64,000 nt of DNA from Desulfovibrio fairfieldensis. Its GTDB lineage: Bacteria; Desulfobacterota; Desulfovibrionia; Desulfovibrionales; Desulfovibrionaceae. The notes under the pieces were generated by a model. That model worked only from the letters and a program-made list of their open reading frames with translations, was not told the origin of the DNA and did no database searches. The position numbers and the translations under genes were made by a program. Positions 63,728-64,000 of this stretch are shown here, piece by piece. The stretch covers positions 3,500,501 through 3,564,500 of the forward strand of contig NZ_CP014229.1 in assembly GCF_001553605.1 (NCBI RefSeq), in the 5' to 3' direction. Within the stretch, counting starts at the first letter, position 1; each line of letters starts with the position of its first letter.

Positions 63728-64000
63728 ATGAAGACGCCCTTCCTTTCCCGCATTCTTCTGGCCCTGGCCTGTGTCGGCCTGTTGGCCCTGCCCGCCAAGG
63801 CCGCGGAAATGACCATTTCCGGGGCGGCCAGCCTGACCAACGCCTTTACCGAGCTCAAGGGCATGTTTGAGAAAAAACACCCCGGCCTCACCGCGCACGT
63901 CAACTTCGCCGCCTCCAATCCGCTGCTGAAGCAGATTCAGGAAGGCGCGCCCGTGGACGTTTTCGCCTCCGCCGACCAGGCCACCATGGACAAGGCCGTG
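63728..64000 (+). CDS. modA: Molybdate ABC transporter substrate-binding protein, 5' part
   Basis: The first 91 residues of a periplasmic molybdate (or tungstate) binding protein; the gene continues past the right edge. It has a signal peptide (LLALACVGLLALPAKAA, cleavage near 25), then MTISGAASLTNAFTELKGMF and the ModA blocks NFAASNPLLKQIQEGAPVDV and FASADQATMD. GGAGGAG lies nine bases before the ATG. The upstream palindromes suggest control by TunR. Confidence 0.9.
   Translation, partial: MKTPFLSRILLALACVGLLALPAKAAEMTISGAASLTNAFTELKGMFEKKHPGLTAHVNFAASNPLLKQIQEGAPVDVFASADQATMDKAV

Overview
The window is a gene-dense, GC-rich chromosome segment that looks like a member of the Desulfovibrionaceae (sulfate-reducing Desulfovibrio and relatives). 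The reasons are: a subunit c with a signal-peptide-like N terminus, an ATP synthase a/c operon followed by rex and cobS, a VorB-type 2-oxoacid:ferredoxin oxidoreductase, a stand-alone AICAR transformylase without its IMP cyclohydrolase domain, anaerobic-type cobalamin genes, and a TunR-type tungstate/molybdate regulator next to modA. All assignments were made by eye from translated sequence; no database search was run.

Layout. 1-215: the 5' end of purA. 576-4970: a minus-strand glycan cluster (frameshifted membrane gene, DegT/DnrJ aminotransferase, two GT2 glycosyltransferases, DAO-type oxidoreductase) with overlapping stops and starts. 5359-10419: a small conserved gene, the AICAR transformylase, cbiA and a GT2 gene. 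10653-15296 (minus): nitroreductase, cobS, rex, then atpE, atpB and two ATP synthase assembly genes. 15558-22216: an RNA m5U methyltransferase, then rplU-rpmA-obgE-proB and an NSS transporter. 22299-26878 (minus): HEAT-like protein, split LysO, an unknown gene, coaBC and a lipoprotein. 27001-31184: queA and a four-gene VorB-type oxidoreductase operon. 31385-41103 (minus): secreted protein, gap, GAF protein, bactofilin, and the elongasome set rodA-mrdA-mreD-mreC-mreB. 41345-49156: radical SAM protein, CstA-type carrier, and a cassette of two paralogous membrane proteins around a HAD phosphatase and a UbiA prenyltransferase. 49203-56154: sulfotransferase, coaX, eno, folD and four DUF805 genes. 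56234-62096: a KdnB-like oxidase, a transaminase, a cytidylyltransferase/PseG-like fusion and an SpsF-like nucleotidyltransferase. 62355-64000: tunR and the start of modA, with two matching palindromic operators between them.

How the genes work together. Three themes dominate. One is surface glycan synthesis: nucleotide-sugar transaminases, GT2 enzymes, an 8-amino-Kdo-like or nonulosonate-like activated-sugar pathway, and a UbiA/HAD pair that may make a polyprenyl-phosphate pentose for the two large membrane proteins. One is rod-shape growth (MreBCD, PBP2, RodA, bactofilin). One is central and energy metabolism (GAPDH, enolase, ATP synthase F0, Rex, VorB-type oxidoreductase, CoA and folate enzymes).

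The most unusual feature is in the intergenic DNA. About eight palindromic elements of 120-245 bp share an internal core. Their terminal arms differ from copy to copy, but each arm pairs with its own partner. In seven copies the same 'head' end sits on or within a few bases of a stop codon, and in six of these the element itself supplies TAG or TAA. A second family (up to 290 bp, starting TAGAGCA) is hairpin-dense and can be fused to the first through a shared CTAG. These families are described feature by feature and in the findings.
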